A program made the translations under genes and the position numbers. DNA of 64,000 bases from Fundidesulfovibrio putealis DSM 16056. Lineage in GTDB: Bacteria > Desulfobacterota > Desulfovibrionia > Desulfovibrionales > Desulfovibrionaceae. Below are positions 63,202 through 64,000 of the stretch, piece after piece. Within the stretch, counting starts at the first letter, position 1; each line of letters begins with the position of its first letter. The notes under the pieces are model-generated. The model searched no databases. It worked only from the letters and a program-made list of their open reading frames with translations, and was not told the DNA's origin. The stretch is from NCBI RefSeq assembly GCF_000429325.1, contig NZ_KE386885.1:31090-95089 (forward strand), written 5' to 3'.

Positions 63202-63497
63202 CCGGCTCGCCGCTCGCCGCCGTCCCCCCCGCCCTGGTTCCGCTGTTGGGGGAACTCTGCGACGCCCTGCGCCAGACCCTGGCCGATGCCCGCGACGCCC
63301 TCACCAGCAGCGACATGCAAACACTACGAGAATCCGCGCACGCCCTGAAAGGCGCGGCCATGCGCTTCGGCCTGCCCACACTGGCTGACGCCGCCGCCCG
63401 CGCCGAGGAAGCAGCCTCGCGCGGCAATCTCGAGGGCATGGAGGCTATTTTGAGTGAGTTCGAGAAAGGCCTGGACGAACTCGCCGCGCTTGTTTGA
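63198..63497 (+). CDS. Free-standing HPt phosphotransfer protein
   Basis: 99 residues, a four-helix bundle. The phosphorylated His is in RESAHALKGAAMRFGLPTL (His about 47). HPt proteins relay phosphate between receiver domains. It starts within the regulator stop (ATGA), so all three genes are translationally coupled. Neither the kinase nor the regulator is a hybrid, so the HPt's second partner is not obvious; the degenerate receivers in this window do not fit. Confidence 0.88.
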   Translation: MTGSPLAAVPPALVPLLGELCDALRQTLADARDALTSSDMQTLRESAHALKGAAMRFGLPTLADAAARAEEAASRGNLEGMEAILSEFEKGLDELAALV

Positions 63498-63507
63498 GCG
63501 GGTGATG

Positions 63508-63600
63508 CTGGGGCTTCGCCCCAGACCCCACCAGGGCTCCGCCCTGGACCCGCCAGGGGGATGATCCCCCTGGACCCTCAGTGAGCTTCGCGTAACGAGG
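63508..63600 (+). repeat. Dispersed hairpin repeat, type A
   Basis: CCAGGGCTCCGCCCTGG and CCAGGGGGATGATCCCCCTGG joined by GACCCG, then TGAGCTTCGCG. Matches 1507-1577 and 24780-24812. Confidence 0.8.
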
Positions 63601-63627
63601 CGATAGGCTTCAGATAACTCGCAAGAA

Positions 63628-63669
63628 AGCCCAGAAACGCGCAAAGCCGCGTTTCTGGGCTGTTATTTT
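63628..63669 (+). terminator. Terminator after the Zra-like operon
   Basis: AGCCCAGAAACGCG pairs with CGCGTTTCTGGGCT across 6 nt, followed by GTTATTTTT. Confidence 0.88.
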
Positions 63670-63688
63670 TGGGTCTTATCTGGCCGGA

Positions 63689-63802
63689 GGCTGGGGCTGG
63701 TGGCTGTCACGGTCGGGTTCTGGCGGGCGGGCGACGAATCGTCTTCAAATCGGTTCGAGCCCGCCCGCCAGGACACGAACGGGAGAGCCATCAGCCCCAG
63801 CC
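63689..63802. repeat. Long nested hairpin, 17- and 13-bp arms
   Basis: Outer arms GGCTGGGGCTGGTGGCT (63689) and AGCCATCAGCCCCAGCC (63786) pair except one G-T. Inner arms CTGGCGGGCGGGC (63720) and GCCCGCCCGCCAG (63759) pair exactly. Compatible with a structured RNA or a cruciform. No ORF inside is convincing. Confidence 0.75.
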
Positions 63803-63893
63803 GAAAGCACGGTGTGCCGTATATAAACATGGTCGGGAGTTTCCGGAGCAGCGCATCCCGGCTGCAAGCCAGCGTCGACCACGGTTTGTAATA

Positions 63894-63940
63894 AATAAAG
63901 ACCGGAAGCGCGGCTTTGCGCGCTTCAGGTCTTTATTTTG
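63894..63940. terminator. Hairpin facing the operon terminator
   Basis: AATAAAGACC-GGAAGCGCG pairs with CGCGCTTC-GGTCTTTATT. Its core shares CGCGCAAAGCCGCG in opposite orientation with the terminator at 63628, so the two bracket the long hairpin. Confidence 0.75.
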
Positions 63941-64000
63941 GCGAAATGCTGTTTCGTAGCAGGGCGATACGCGAAGCGAATAGCCGGGTCCAGGGGAGGC

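Larger units (their letters stand above)
63498..64000. other. Non-coding region of repeats and hairpins
   Basis: About 500 bases without a supported gene. It holds type A repeats (63508-63600 and, cut by the edge, from 63961), a terminator (63628-63669), a long hairpin (63689-63802) and a facing hairpin (63894-63940). Confidence 0.7.

Noticed and set aside
63669..63959. Small ORFs in the hairpin region
   Set aside because: They cross strong palindromes and lack ribosome sites; the secondary structure explains the region better.
1..64000. CRISPR array, rRNA, tRNA or integrase
   Set aside because: No regularly spaced identical repeats, no rRNA or complete tRNA, and no integrase or transposase gene were seen.

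Overview
The window is GC-rich, densely coded DNA from a bacterial chromosome. Gene content points to an anaerobic, Desulfovibrio-like delta-proteobacterium (Desulfovibrionaceae or a close relative): a tungsten-type aldehyde:ferredoxin oxidoreductase with a four-cluster ferredoxin, a NuoF/GltD-like iron-sulfur flavoprotein, rubrerythrin, a ferredoxin:thioredoxin reductase-like protein with a glutaredoxin, a cobalamin (CobD-CobQ) fusion, and many PAS/GGDEF/histidine-kinase proteins. This assignment is inference from families; no rRNA or tRNA is present to confirm it.

Layout. 1-4.8 kb: a truncated membrane PP2C phosphatase, htpX, an Hsp20, a Trm112-like zinc protein, a PHP phosphoesterase and an RRM protein. 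5-9.8 kb: the large flavoprotein, a diguanylate cyclase and a DUF1127-DUF2917 protein. 9.9-18.9 kb: a MocR regulator, a LysR regulator and a cobD-cobQ fusion that overlap in series, then a 1285-residue AsmA protein. 18.9-25.3 kb: CheZ-like protein with a diguanylate cyclase, two glycosyltransferases, AMMECR1 and a lipoprotein acetolactate decarboxylase. 25.4-27.7 kb: aldehyde oxidoreductase and ferredoxin. 28-32.6 kb: phoB-phoR-pstB-phoU with a Pho-box-like site, and rubrerythrin. 32.7-34.1 kb: an AT-rich patch with one atypical histidine kinase. 34-43.7 kb: PAS kinase with a degenerate receiver, diguanylate cyclase, AraC/EamA pair, UDP-glucose pyrophosphorylase, and a two-component pair. 43.8-53.4 kb: HtrA, a Cys-rich secreted protein, Kup, receiver protein, SurE, a YhaM-like nuclease with Tmk, an amino-acid ABC system with glutaredoxin and an FTR-like protein. 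53.4-57.3 kb: a Gly-rich PEP-CTERM protein, an AT-rich non-coding stretch, and two tandem GDP-mannose dehydratase paralogues.

The most striking unit is 57.4-63.5 kb. A perfect inverted repeat and a near-consensus sigma-54 promoter precede a small Gly/His/Met-rich exported protein and a ZraP/CpxP-like protein. These are followed by a DUF4405-like membrane protein with three copies of a previously unnamed helical module, a ZraS-like kinase, a sigma-54 activator of the ZraR/NtrC type, and a free HPt protein. The last three genes overlap by ATGA. It reads as a self-regulated envelope or metal-stress system extended beyond the classical ZraPSR set.

Between genes there is a recurring family of GC-rich hairpin repeats (around 1.5, 1.65, 24.75, 25.4, 38.2, 53.6, 63.5 kb), a 120-bp near-palindrome at 4.9 kb, and a nested hairpin region at 63.6-63.9 kb.
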